Positions 50,201-57,029 of a DNA stretch of 64,000 bases are shown in pieces. A model generated the notes under the pieces. The model was given only the letters and a program-made list of their open reading frames with translations. It did not search any database and had not been told where the DNA came from. Within the stretch, counting starts at the first letter, position 1; each line of letters starts with the position of its first letter. Made by a program: the position numbers and the translations under genes. This DNA comes from Bombyx mori (lineage: Eukaryota > Arthropoda > Insecta > Lepidoptera > Bombycidae). The stretch is taken from assembly GCF_030269925.1 (NCBI RefSeq), contig NC_085133.1:7026001-7090000 (forward strand), in the 5' to 3' direction.

Positions 50201-53037
50201 TGAGGGTATATTGACAGTAATTAATAAACAGTTGTCAACGGTACTCTAAAGTTTCAATACACAACAAAAATTTTGTAAAATATATCATTAAGAAAAACTT
50301 CTTCAGCCATTTGAATAGAGTAAACTTAATTGAAGTTCAATTAGAAAAATCGAACTGTTGATGCTAATACCAAATAAAACGGACCTTTAATTACAAAGAC
50401 ACGACATGTCGCGTGTTAGCCTTTAAATAGCCTTTCACACCTCGAATTGTGATTACTTGGCAAGTAATCAAGCGATTAGTTAGTAATCAAGATACGGTTG
50501 CCTGTTAATAACCAATCGATTAGTTAGTAATTAAAATATATTGCTAACTTTAACGAAATTAGTGGGGCCCTGTTTAATAGTAGACTGACTGGGTGGAGTA
50601 GTTAGCGCCCCTGATAGTTGCGCCGAGGGTTGTGGGTTTGATTCCAGCATCAGGCATTCCCGTCATTAACAGGTTTGTATGCTTTTTGACTGGCAAGGTG
50701 AACGGAAGAAGATCACGAGGTAGAGGCCCGACACGTTGGACTGACCAGATCCGCACTACCCTCGACCCCACAGTTCACGATGCTCTACACTCGGCGGCAG
50801 ATAGAGACAAATCGCGTGGAATGGTCCGTAATAAACTCCTGTTGCGAGGAGGTGGTCACGACCCCCAGTATTGAGGAAACCGAAGCAAGAAGAAGAAGAA
50901 ATGCTTTTTGTCTGGGTATTTATTATCTGTATATACGTATATATTTAAAACGTATATATATATATATATATACACGTATATAAACGTATATAAGTATGTA
51001 TGTCAGTTTCTCGCCCTCATAACTCAAGGACTTGGCGTGATTTGTTCCCGATTAGTTTATTTATTTATTTATGATAGTGATATTTCCGCTAACGATGGTT
51101 CTATGGTCGGCTGTGTACCCTCATTTGGCTTGGTATAGCCATTCTGTCACAAAATAATAGTTAGTGTTTTAAAAAGCCAATCAATTTTCTTAGAGCACAA
51201 CTTTTTCCTCTTCTTGCCATTATCATTTATTTATTATTATTTATTTATCTAGGTACTATCATAGGGATTTAGCATGAGGATATAGAAACATTTAGAGTTT
51301 TACAACCACCCGCCTACCGGACGTCAAACCTCCTTGGGTTATATCACCATGTATCGATGGCAACGTTCTATAGGGTGGAATTTCTCTTTTCCTTCTATTG
51401 ATATTTTGTTTTGTTGAGTTCATCCGTTTTTGGTTTTATGTTTTTCATTTTATTATTACAAATATTTACACTAAAATTTAGATTTTCCAATAACGAAACG
51501 TAAAAATATATTGTTTTCTATTTTCTATATTTTCATAATAAGTTTTCTTGTCCGTAATGATAAAATAAAATTCTGAGAATCATTTACTGGTGGTAGGACT
51601 TTGAGGACGGTTTGAAAGGGTGAAGGGTAGCCGTCGTAACCATACTGAGACTGTAGAACCCATATCTCAAGGTGGGTGGCGGCATTTACCTTGTAGACAT
51701 CTATGGGCTCCAGTAACCACTTAAAACCAGGTGGGCTGTGAGTTCTTCCACCAATCTAAGCAATAAAAAAAAGAATAGAGAGAGTAGAGAAATATCTAAA
51801 CTACAACAAAAATATTTATTAAATGGCGTGACAGCTCTGTTGAGAGAAAAATAAGACAAATGCAATTACAACTCTTTGCTTTAGTTTCAACATAAAAAGT
51901 ATCAACTCTTATCACGAACAGTAAACTTTTTATTTGACAGAGTCATACTTAAAGGCTCATTTAATATCAAAGCGCTATTAACAATTTAGATAATTTCGTG
52001 GAAATTTATACCTAAAGTCAACGTTTACTTGGAATAGCGGTTTGGCGACGGTAAGTTTTTTTTTTGCCTACTTAAACTGATAGCCTTTAGAGACTATGTC
52101 AGCGTAACCGGGAGAGTAGGTGAGCTCACGGGGCTCAAACCAGAGGTATTGCTAACACTAACCCTAGCAAGAGCAGTGCTTCGCAGAATCTACCACCGGA
52201 TCGGAAACGCAACCGACTGAGAAGATCCGGCGAGAAACTCAGTGGGCTGTGTCTATGGGTTAATTTACTCGTCAAGTCCTTCGTCGCAAGCGACCGGTTC
52301 GGCGAGGACGGTGACCGGTGCTTGAGGTACCTAAAAACACCCTTAATGGATCGGGAGGATCCGCAATGGTATAAAGTTACCTTAGCAAACATGATCAGAA
52401 CTCAACTTTTTATATATTTCACCAGAAGAGTCGTGATTGGTCCGATATCCAGTGGTTACCATCTTCGTTACAAATGAAGAAGACATTAGATCGAATTGCC
52501 AATTCGATTTTATAATAGCTATGCCACCCTACAAGCCAACACTTAAATTCGATTTGGGGCAGAACGCGGCATAAAGTCTACGCGGGTTTATTGTTTTTAA
52601 CTTTCCATTAATGACTTTGATAAAATTTAAATACATATTCATCACTAAAGAAGACAAATTTTAGTATTTCGTCTGTAATAGGTATGTGGTACATGACACC
52701 ATAGAAATAAATAAATAAAACCCTAATTTTAATAGAGATCTAAATATCAGGGATAAAAAAAAAATTCAAATGTCGACACGAATAACTAAGATAAATTTTC
52801 CGTGACCACGAAGAATTCAAGAAAATAAACCGTAAAAGTATTTTATTAAATTAATTGTTATATTTTGGTGTCGATCAGAGGCTAAGAAGCTGTACTGACC
52901 TTCTGGGCTCTGAGCCTGTTCTCCAGCTTGAGCGGGGTGGGCAAAAACAGGTCCTCCCATTTTCGCGGGTCCGCACCGCCATGACCATTCACCAGCTCAA
53001 TTTCGACGGTACGCTGATTTTCTACCGCAGCAGACAT
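35160..53037 (-). CDS. Hex: Hexokinase, complete, ten coding exons
   Basis: Join on the minus strand: 53037-52900, 44056-43903, 42969-42858, 41982-41876, 41412-41192, 40474-40266, 39502-39365, 37833-37688, 37023-36890, 35258-35160; 485 aa, the usual single-domain insect length. It phosphorylates glucose with ATP to glucose-6-phosphate, the first cytosolic step of glycolysis. Motifs: LALDLGGTNFRVL (about 103-115, phosphate-1), GFTFSFP (171-177), ITWTKSF, NDTTGT with catalytic Asp228, ILGTGSN (248-254), EWGAFGD (282-288, sugar-binding Glu), and AEDGSGKG (459-466, adenosine site). All junctions are GT-AG and in phase. Intron 1 is 8.8 kb and holds a mag-like element on the other strand. The gene converges on Eps8. 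Confidence 0.95.
35465..35695 (-). repeat. Family B copy, right end interrupted
   Basis: Antisense family B just upstream (in plus coordinates) of the R1-type fragment. The T-run at 35466-35474 is its A-tail. Confidence 0.65.
35696..35866 (-). mobile_element. R1-clade 3' UTR fragment with 10-bp TSD
   Basis: Antisense copy of the 3' UTR seen at 63240-63405, flanked by ACATAAACAC at 35686-35695 and 35867-35876. Confidence 0.8.
36040..36370 (+). repeat. Family B-like repeat, diverged
   Basis: 'CTAAGCACTCCAAGCACCG' and 'CGGATCTTCTCAGTGGGTC' blocks in sense order. An AT-rich insertion occurs near 36278-36300. Confidence 0.6.
36444..36857 (+). mobile_element. Solo LTR, 414 bp, 4-bp duplication
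   Basis: Starts TGTTAGGCC and ends GCGCGTAACA, flanked by ATAT on both sides (36440-36443 and 36858-36861). TATA box TATAAAAG at 36610-36617. No internal region. A related LTR lies in reverse at 45090-45407. Family unknown to me; the 4-bp duplication fits Ty3/gypsy-type elements. It ends 28 bp inside hexokinase intron 9. Confidence 0.85.
36890..37023 (-). CDS. Hex: Hexokinase exon 9
   Basis: Acceptor 'ATTTCATCCAG', donor 'CATCAA|GTGAGT', phase 1 to 0. ISTLLKRMDRPYVAVAVDGS, then VFKHHPRI matches the family block V.VDG..YK.HP.F. Confidence 0.92.
37195..37530 (-). repeat. Dispersed repeat family C
   Basis: Antisense copy in hexokinase intron 8; mirrors 32321-32700. Confidence 0.7.
37688..37833 (-). 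CDS. Hex: Hexokinase exon 8
   Basis: Acceptor 'ATTTTTACAG', donor 'TCTGTTT|GTAAGT', phase 2 to 1. Encodes ESCAGEVSRT and YVAHVISNRAAQLVSV, the helix with the family's VSRRAA motif (here ISNRAA). Confidence 0.9.
37834..39045. other. Hexokinase intron 7, part, with a 26-bp palindrome
   Basis: No exon or clear mobile element. A perfect palindrome lies at 38286-38311. Confidence 0.5.
39046..39232 (-). mobile_element. Bm1: Bm1 SINE
   Basis: Antisense copy in hexokinase intron 7, ending at 'CACGGCAGAAATA'. Confidence 0.85.
39365..39502 (-). CDS. Hex: Hexokinase exon 7
   Basis: Acceptor 'TTTTTGTTTGCAG', donor 'TCGAAGA|GTAAGT', phase 2 to 2. FEKYIGGKYLGDLLTF corresponds to the family block YEKMISGMYLGE. 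Confidence 0.93.
39640..40072 (+). repeat. Dispersed repeat family B, long copy
   Basis: Sense copy from 'CACTTCGACAAAGCGGCACG' to 'CTATCAGCAAAGGGAGGG' plus an A-run. A short antisense family B fragment follows at 40085-40180. Confidence 0.75.
40266..40474 (-). CDS. Hex: Hexokinase exon 6
   Basis: Acceptor 'TTTTTTGATACAG', donor 'TTTTAC|GTGAGA', phase 0 to 2. IGVILGTGSNGCYMER (ATP-binding) and EWGAFGDNGCLDF (glucose-binding Glu282). Confidence 0.95.
40500..40770. repeat. Element with AGCGTG/CACGCT ends, copy 2
   Basis: 'AAAAAAAGCGTGACGTGC' and 'CATCCCACGCTTTTTTTGC', with the block 'TTCTTACACTATTTTAA' on one side and its inverse on the other, so the copy is itself a long inverted repeat. Related to 33310-33525. 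Confidence 0.6.
40815..40930. repeat. Retroelement-type 3' end motif
   Basis: 'TAAGTATACCAAATTTCG', then 'GGGGGTCAAAATCG', then 'ACAAACATACATACG'. Similar layouts occur at about 44430-44580, 54480-54582 and 55185-55305, each ending in a different simple repeat. Family not identified. Confidence 0.4.
41192..41412 (-). CDS. Hex: Hexokinase exon 5
   Basis: Acceptor 'TGATAATTTCAG', donor 'GTTGGA|GTAAGA', phase 1 to 0. GFTFSFP, ITWTKSFNCGGMDGVDV and VLLNDTTGTLVA; contains catalytic Asp228. Confidence 0.95.
41468..41680 (+). mobile_element. Bm1: Bm1 SINE
   Basis: Sense copy. The 3' end jumps from 'AACCGCTTAACG' straight to CAATAAAAAAAA, so the last 30 or so body bases are missing. Confidence 0.85.
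41730..41868 (-). mobile_element. Family L LINE 3' end at a hexokinase donor
   Basis: Antisense to the plus strand, same sense as hexokinase. Contains 'GAGCATACGGCCCATCT' and the SAP-type tail. Homology stops about 7 bases into intron 4. Confidence 0.7.
41876..41982 (-). CDS. Hex: Hexokinase exon 4
   Basis: Acceptor 'GTAATTTTTTTAG', donor 'TCTTTGG|GTAAGC', phase 2 to 1. DALRLGPGEDLFNFLADCVQ and DFLVSQSMEKETFSL match the family segment GEELFDHIA.C..DF. Needed to join exons 3 and 5 in frame. Confidence 0.92.
42000..42605. other. Hexokinase intron 3, part, with (TAC)n
   Basis: (TAC)n microsatellite at 42535-42567. No exon recognised. Confidence 0.55.
42606..42829. mobile_element. 224-bp MITE with TATA duplication
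   Basis: Perfect inverted ends TGAGGCTGTCAGCGC, flanked by TATA at 42602-42605 and 42830-42833. Non-coding. TA/TATA targeting fits Tc1/mariner-type or related elements. It stops 24 bp inside hexokinase intron 3. Confidence 0.82.
42858..42969 (-). CDS. Hex: Hexokinase exon 3
   Basis: Acceptor 'AATAATTTCAG', donor 'ACATAAA|GTAAGT', phase 1 to 2. EEGSFLALDLGGTNFRVLF is the phosphate-binding signature. Confidence 0.95.
43160..43472 (+). mobile_element. RTE-like retrotransposon C-terminal end
   Basis: Open frame 43164-43439: KKRKIEYLGYVLRNDRY, then GKRRAGRRKKSWLRNIREWT, ending LTANLQD, stop, and a (GAA)n tail to about 43466. This is the tail of an RTE-type reverse transcriptase, 5'-truncated, in hexokinase intron 2. 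Confidence 0.75.
43680..43868 (+). mobile_element. Bm1: Bm1 SINE
   Basis: Sense copy with A-tail. It ends about 35 bases downstream (gene sense) of the hexokinase exon 2 donor. Confidence 0.8.
43903..44056 (-). CDS. Hex: Hexokinase exon 2
   Basis: Acceptor 'ATTAATTAACAG', donor 'GGAACAG|GTTTGT', phase 0 to 1. EVFEKEIEAGLRQQ and SSLQMENTYVPELPDGT match the family N-terminal small domain. Confidence 0.95.
44080..44262 (+). mobile_element. Bm1: Bm1 SINE, truncated
   Basis: Sense copy starting at 'TTTCTACTGTGAAGCAG', A-rich tail with AATAAA repeats. It begins 24 bp upstream of the exon 2 acceptor in gene sense. Confidence 0.8.
44263..45089. other. Hexokinase intron 1, non-coding part
   Basis: AT-rich. 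A retroelement-end-like block with ATGTATGTATA repeats lies at about 44430-44580. No exon recognised. Confidence 0.5.
45090..45407 (-). mobile_element. Solo LTR, 318 bp
   Basis: Minus-strand relative of the LTR at 36444-36857 (shared 'AGAGTAACGCCATCTATC', 'GGAACTACTCGAAGCGAAA', 'TTTATTTATCCCGAACCC'). Ends are TGTTAC...GTAACA. The flanking 4-mers are AAAG/ATAG, not an exact duplication. Shorter than its relative by about 100 bp, including the TATA region. Confidence 0.8.
45408..45906. other. Hexokinase intron 1, before the LTR element
   Basis: No exon or element recognised. Confidence 0.45.
45912..45980 (+). repeat. 5' LTR (69 bp)
   Basis: Identical to the 3' copy. Contains AATAAA and an inverted pair TTGACA/TGTCAA around it, but no TATA box. 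Confidence 0.95.
45981..45992 (+). promoter_or_regulatory. Putative primer-binding site
   Basis: TGG directly after the LTR pairs with the CCA end of a tRNA. Seven bases (TGGTGAC) fit several tRNAs ending GTCACCA. The primer tRNA is not assigned. Confidence 0.6.
46087..50145 (+). CDS. Gag-Pol polyprotein of mag-like element
   Basis: 1,352 aa from ATG 46087; the frame is open 54 bases further upstream without an ATG. Gag (1 to about 280) starts EHARPPSELSLEGN, then WKRWRKQFHVFL. A GC-rich Arg/Gly/Ala run (46640-46800) precedes CCHC-type zinc knuckles (CLRCGG..., CYVCQNYGHFARMC). Protease DSGADINVL near residue 348; reverse transcriptase with LRLPFGLNCAPEVF and FIDDIIVWG near 619; RNase H with DASSVALGAVL and ETDHKPL; integrase HHCC (HDGHLG...CKVCQ) near 985-1025, then GTDLF, VVSDNGPQYSS and the Glu of NGKSERS. 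Gag and Pol are fused without a frameshift. No stop or lost catalytic residue was seen. Confidence 0.94.
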   Translation: MEHARPPSELSLEGNSVSRADAWKRWRKQFHVFLKASGVHKEEGSVQASLLINLIGTEGFDVYETFKFSNDTEKDDVTVLLKKFDEYFGVKPNVTLARYNFYMRNQEGGESIDQYVTALKLLSKTCEFKTLEDEFIRDRIVCGVKNTIVRDRLLRTDDLTMDKAIKICQVDEVSADSSRVLQESRGASAEPVRVDAVGARGGAGPRAARGRAGGARAARGGRGGHRLRAVPDGAGRPPPLSSSSASSTCLRCGGPCVSWADCPAVSVQCYVCQNYGHFARMCQVHKGVKKLYDIGVLEDENKYEPELDDDWESFYISTLIDGSKIDSVSQDWFEVLRGEWGSENFKLDSGADINVLSFKRFVQLGNNPNNIVVNHKVKLQSYSGDFIPIKGICNIKWWYKNVQYDLKFAIADIDCQSVLGLQACLLLGLIKRIHDINFSKNSDLFTGLGCLPGEYHITVDRDVTPVVCAPRKVPLSLRDNLKDELDRMTELGVIRKVTHPTPWVNSLVVVAKTNGKMRICLDPRPLNKAIQRAHFQLPTINELATKLNGAKYFSVLDANSGFWSVKLDKESADLCTFITPFGRYQYLRLPFGLNCAPEVFHAKLKQLLEGLDGVESFIDDIIVWGSTRREHDVRLNALFQKARDINLKFNKDKCRICVDEVTYLGHIFNKDGMKVDTEKVRAVINMPEPTDCKSLERFLGAINYLSKFIPNYSQHIFPLTRLLKKDVEWCWEIGHKNAFDKLKKLICEAPVLSLFDVGSEVLLSVDASSVALGAVLMQRGRPVEYASRTLTDTQQRYAQIEKEMLAIVFACEKFHQYIYGKRYIVIETDHKPLESIFKKPLNSVPARLQRMMLKLQGYDLKITYKPGKYMYIPDTLSRAPLPDLYDDKISKAVLNQLKMVINNVPMSQSKLTLVKKETSKDEYLKRLLVYINEGWPVHKYNVDSDLKYFWSMRDELYSVDGVIFKDKQVLIPNSLKTQMLKIIHDGHLGIDRCKRRAREVLFWPGISNDIESYIKKCKVCQENSNKPSKEPMIPITVPKLPWNKVGTDLFEYGKKHYLIIVDYYSGFIEVSQLRDTSSNSVIKELKQNFARYGIPETVVSDNGPQYSSRNFKKFAEEWCFNHITSSPYYAQSNGKSERSVQTIKKMLKKSIDSRTDFYLNLLSYNNTPRENLNSPAQLLMGRRLNCRLPVHPDLLKRYNCNDQQQHKTIIEKQLKSKMYYDQHCKEQPELSVGDDVIMLEHNNERMRGTVVGKASAPRSYIVKNKLGIYRRNRRHLIKNMPDEKPNVVEKLKNDRRDTIVIVSDESSGGEYEMSVDEDGSVYEPSTLSSPSSPHIYPPTTRSRTKQNAINNN
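50186..50197 (+). other. Polypurine tract
   Basis: AAAAGGGGAAGA immediately before the 3' LTR; primes plus-strand DNA in such elements. Confidence 0.85.
50198..50266 (+). repeat. 3' LTR (69 bp)
   Basis: Base-for-base identical to the 5' LTR; followed by the target duplication AAAAT. Confidence 0.95.
50590..51075 (+). mobile_element. tRNA-derived SINE split by an RTE fragment
   Basis: Head 50590-50693 has a tRNA-like B-box region (GGTTGTGGGTTTGATTCC). The body resumes at 50901 with 'CTTTTTGTCTGGGTATT', (TA)n and 'GGCGTGATTTGTTCCCGATT', matching 57690-57780. 50272-50589 holds no gene. Confidence 0.65.
50694..50900 (+). mobile_element. RTE-like 3' fragment with 15-bp TSD
   Basis: Frame NGRRSRGRGPTRWTDQIRTT, then ADRDKSRGMV and stop, ending in a (GAA)n tail. 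Flanked by ATGCTTTTTGNCTGG at 50679-50693 and 50901-50915 (one mismatch). Inserted into the SINE body. Confidence 0.85.
51076..51589. other. Non-coding intronic stretch
   Basis: AT-rich, no exon or element recognised. Confidence 0.45.
51590..51772 (+). mobile_element. Bm1: Bm1 SINE with internal deletion
   Basis: Sense copy. It lacks the 'CTTGTGAGTCC...GCAGTAATGCG' segment right after 'GGTGGTAGGAC'. Confidence 0.8.
52055..52380 (-). repeat. Dispersed repeat family B
   Basis: Antisense copy in hexokinase intron 1, with a T-run at 52058-52067. Confidence 0.75.
52900..53037 (-). CDS. Hex: Hexokinase exon 1 (start codon)
   Basis: ATG 53037-53035, donor 'CCAGAAG|GTCAGT', phase 0. MSAAVENQRTVEIELVNG, then RKWEDLFLPTPLKLENRLRA. 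An acceptor 'TTTTATTACAG' eight bases before the ATG (exon edge 53045) shows that a non-coding upstream exon exists. 52381-52899 has no exon. Confidence 0.85.
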
Positions 53038-53139
53038 GTCCTTCACTGTAATAAAATTTTCATTAGCATATTTCAGTTCTTCACACATCAACGTAGGATT
53101 CCGAAAACGAGCTATAATAATTTAATCCCGCCCGAGTAG

Positions 53140-53555
53140 GTACTGTGAAAAGGCGGCACGACATGAGAACCCTCTTGTCGTGCCCGCTGGAAACTACATA
53201 CCCGATCCTGTAGACCGAATGGTAAACAGTCGACGTCGCCCAAAACACGTCATTACGGATCCTCCCAATCCATTAACAGTGTTTTTAGGTACCACAAGCA
53301 CCGGTCACCGTCCTCGTCGAACCCGCTTGCGACGAAGGGCTCGACGAGCGAATTAACCCATAGACACAGCCCACTGAGTTTCTCAACGGATCTTCTCAGT
53401 GGGTCGCGTTTCCGATCCGGTGATAGATTCTGCAAAGCACTGCTCTTGCTAGGGTCAGTGTTAGCATCACTCCGGTTTGAGCCCCGTGAGCTCACCTACT
53501 AGTTAAGGTTACGCTGAAATAGCCTCTCAAGGCTATCAGCTTAGGTAGGAAAAAA
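53140..53555 (+). repeat. Dispersed repeat family B, best copy
   Basis: From 'AAAAGGCGGCACGACATGAG' to 'CTATCAGCTTAGGTAGG' and an A-run. It lies about 100 bp upstream of the hexokinase start exon, in its 5' intron. Confidence 0.8.
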
Positions 53556-54184
53556 AAGCTGCCCCAAAGCAGTCTCGCATTCTCGCTTGAATGACGGCAT
53601 ATGACAACCAACTCATCGTGCAAAGTCGGAGCGAATCGCCCGTCTAATACAAAAATGGACAAACTTAAATAATTAAGAGTCATTTTCCCCGCCGTTATAG
53701 CTATTCTTTAATAGTGAAATTTAAATGTTGCCGCAAATAAAAAAAGGAACTGTTTCCCAAAAAAGAGAAAAACATCCTATGAACAAGAATCTCAATCTTC
53801 GCTTGAGGACAAGCAATTTTACTTCTATATAAAATTTCCAATTATATTTTCAAAAGCGGCTGCTCACTTGCGGCTCGAAGAGAGTGATTTTAATCTTGAA
53901 ATAGTTTGTTTATCATCTAGCCGGGGTGTAATCTAGTCGCGTCTGCTATCATACGATAATATAATATGATACCGTAATCCGAAGTAAGTGACTACCAGCT
54001 TCGTTTTATTGTATCGAATTTGAATTATACGATGTCATAAATGCGCGCCGTGTACAATAAACAAGCCATAGAAAACACTAATCATCTTCCTCATAATAAT
54101 AATTCCCGTTAAATAATTAAAAAAACACACACTTTTCTAAGAATATTCTCCCGGAAAAAATAATTAAAAATAAAGGTATTATAT
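53556..54184. other. Non-coding stretch
   Basis: No exon or element recognised. Confidence 0.45.
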
Positions 54185-54415
54185 TTCATCATTATAGTCG
54201 GCTACTCTTGGCAGAGCAGTCGTGTTCATGTGGAATTCTTGTTTATTAAAGCCTTGACATATGTTTTCCATAGCTTGCGAACTGAGGCTTGGCGCACGCA
54301 CTCGTTAAGTGGGGTTTCAGTAAGGTCTTTCACCAAATCAGTCCAGCGCATGGGGATTCGTCCACGAGATCTCTTACCACTGACCCTACCCTGAACAACA
54401 AGTTTCTCAGTTTCA
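54185..54415 (-). mobile_element. RTE-like C-terminal fragment
   Basis: Minus-strand frame QGRVSGKRSRGRIPMRWTDL, then ECVRQASVRKLWKTYV. Same tail type as 50694-50900. Confidence 0.7.
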
Positions 54416-54479
54416 AGTATTACTAGATGATGACATTTTTTGAAAATAAATCGTAGCTAGATCGATTTATCGCCCCCGA

Positions 54480-54582
54480 AATCCCCTGTATACCAAATTT
54501 TATGAAAATCGTTGGAGCCGTTTCCGAGATTCAGATTATATATATATATATATATATATATATCGTCTAAAGGTATAATAAG
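54480..54582. repeat. Retroelement-type 3' end with (TA)n
   Basis: 'GTATACCAAATTTTATGAA', 'GGAGCCGTTTCCGAGAT', then (TA)n. 54583-55184 holds no gene. Confidence 0.5.
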
Positions 54583-55379
54583 ATAAGATATTTACTATAC
54601 CGGAAAGAAGTGCTTTACATTGAAAATATTTTAAACAAAAATAAATGATTGACCAATTTAAGCTGACTTCTCTTGTGCATACTAAACTGCGCGCTTTTAT
54701 TCAATTCCAAAGTCAGTGATTCCCAACAAAGATAGACATATAAATAATAAAAATCCCCTACCTCATTCGTCCATTGCGGGTTCCATACGAAAATAAATAA
54801 CGATAAAGGAATTTTCTTGTAAACGAAACTACCCGTAAATATATTTATTAAAGCTTATCTTAAATAGGTACTTCATACGTACGTACGTACAATAAAATGT
54901 AAGAAAATTTTATTCGATCATACCAACTCTAGATATCTCACTGATTAACAAATATATTGTTGAAAATAAATATGGAATACATATTCAACTGACAGTAGAG
55001 TCTTATGAAATAGAAATTCAAGAAACCGCCAATCTCAGTTCTGAAAGACCCACTGAAGGTAATCAATAAAAATGTATGTGATGTAAAAACTAAAAAACAC
55101 GCTGCAATAGCAACCGAATTTACAATTGAATTTCGTTTTTTTTTAATACTGGTCAGGATATCAGAGCGAAGTTATAAAATTATTGTACTGTCATCGATCC
55201 TTGATGCGTGTGCAAATTTTCAAATAATCGTCAAAATTCTAAACGTCTGGAATCGATGAAAATGACATTCAAAAATTATGTTACACACACACACACACAC
55301 ACATACCAATTAAAACTACTTGTACGGTTTGATCTCGCTTCTTTTATGCTGATTTATAAGCACAATATTGAATCAATTT

Positions 55380-55620
55380 AGTCTCCTCAGACACAACCCA
55401 CTGAGTTTCTCGCCGGTTCTTCTCAGTGGGGCGCATTCCTGATCTAGTGGTAGATTCTGCGAAGTACCGCTCTTGCTAGGGCTGGTGTTAACAAATTCGG
55501 TAGGCAGAGCCCTCATCACCCTCCAAACCGTGTGTAGGGCGGAAATCCGGCGATTTCCTCCTGACACAAAAAGGCAAGAGCCCTGTGAGCTCGCTTACTC
55601 GCTCAATGAACCTCTGGAGG
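55380..55620 (+). repeat. Family B copy with R1-type insert
   Basis: Family B sense sequence interrupted at about 55512-55572 by a piece of R1-type 3' UTR (GGCGGAAATCCGGCGATTTC), bracketed by GGCAGAGCCCT and GGCAAGAGCCCT. Confidence 0.65.
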
Positions 55621-55634
55621 TCACTAGAATATCT

Positions 55635-56008
55635 AATGAATTTCTAATGAAATACGTACAAAACAAATGTTTACGATTGACTTCCACGGTGAAGGAATAA
55701 CATCGTGTAATAAAAATCAAACCCGCAAAATTATAATTTACGTAATTACTGCTGGTAGGACCTCTTGTGAGTCCGCATGGATAGGTACCACCACGCCGCC
55801 TATTTCTGCCGTGAAGCAGTAATGCGTTCCGGCTTGAAGGGTGGGGCAGCCGTTGTAACTATACTGAGATCTATTTTTTTTTTATTGCTTAGATGGGTGG
55901 ACGAGCTCACAGCCCACCTGGTGTGAAGTAGTTACTGGAGCCCATAGACATCTACAACGTAAATGGGCCACCCACCTTGAGATATAAGTTCTAAGGTCTC
56001 AGTATAAA
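55635..56008. mobile_element. Bm1: Two Bm1 pieces in tail-inward inverted order
   Basis: 55635-55871 is a sense 5' part that stops at 'ACTATACTGAGATC'. 55872-56008 is an antisense 3' part, from the T-run and 'GCTTAGATGGGTGG' to 'GGTCTCAGTATA'. Together the two pieces cover one Bm1 with its 3' half inverted. Confidence 0.75.
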
Positions 56009-57029
56009 TCAAGCTGTCGTGAGATCTTCAACGTCGTCTGATACGTAACGAATGGCTTAAAATTATCTAAAACCAACTTAATCTCTTTAGCAACTTACCA
56101 ATCATCGTTAAAAACACATTCCCTGTGGAGAATTGTATGTATAATCATTTCTTGGTGATTTTGTCATTAGAAATGGTTTTATCTTTATCAAAAAGATTGA
56201 TTACATTGCTTAGTTTGAAGGATATTCTACGTTCGTTGGATCGATATCATATTATTATGACGGTCATAATATTGCCCAAAAACAAGTATTTGCTGGGAAT
56301 CAGAAACTTATATTTAAAACTCTTTATTCTTTATTGTACATACACCGTTAAAACAATATAATAATTACGAAAAGTTATAAAAATGGCGAGCTTAACTCAA
56401 CAATTGAGTTATCTACCAGCTAACCGTTCTTGAAGAAGATGAGCTTTACATAAGTGGGTAGAAAAGTACAATCCAATCAATTTACTTATTGATACTATAT
56501 TATATAAATACCTACTTATGCACATTGAACTAATAAATTTATATTAAATATTCAAAGCTGACAAGAACTAACCAGCCTATATTGAATTATTAAACAGATG
56601 CTTGTTTCTTTGAAAACAGTTTCCATATTATTTGTTTATTTACTTATTACACTTCATATATTATATTATTTACATTCGTGGACTTAATGCCTAAGGTATT
56701 ATGGAATTTTATTAATTTCTACAGTTCCCACGTGCTGTAGATTTAATTAAAAATACTTTTACGACATAACCTCTGTTTTTTGTTTTTAAATATCATCATA
56801 TTATTTCCGACATTTCAAATACCTACCATACAGTTTTCGTGGCCGCTTACATTTCAGTCGACCGCGTAATACGCGAACTGTAAAACAATCAAAAAAGATA
56901 AAACAATCTCCAGCATATCTGAAATTGTTGTATCAATACGTGTCAGATGGCGCAAGACAACATTGGTTGTAGCGTTACGTAACGCGTTGTTTAAACAAGT
57001 CTATAAATATATGTAGCGTATTATATTCA
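56009..57029. other. Non-coding AT-rich stretch
   Basis: No exon or element recognised. Confidence 0.45.

Larger units (their letters stand above)
45912..50266 (+). mobile_element. Intact mag-like LTR retrotransposon
   Basis: 4,355 bp. Identical 69-bp LTRs (45912-45980, 50198-50266) start TGTTG and end CAACA, with a 5-bp duplication AAAAT (45907-45911 and 50267-50271). A primer-binding-like TGGTGACAGCGG starts directly after the 5' LTR, a purine tract AAAAGGGGAAGA precedes the 3' LTR, and one uninterrupted Gag-Pol frame lies between. Domain order and short LTRs match the Mag clade first described from Bombyx. Identical LTRs and an open frame indicate a recent insertion. Confidence 0.95.

Noticed and set aside
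50590..50660. Functional tRNA gene
   Set aside because: Only A/B-box-like similarity, no full cloverleaf seen, and the same sequence recurs with a SINE body at 13003 and 57290.
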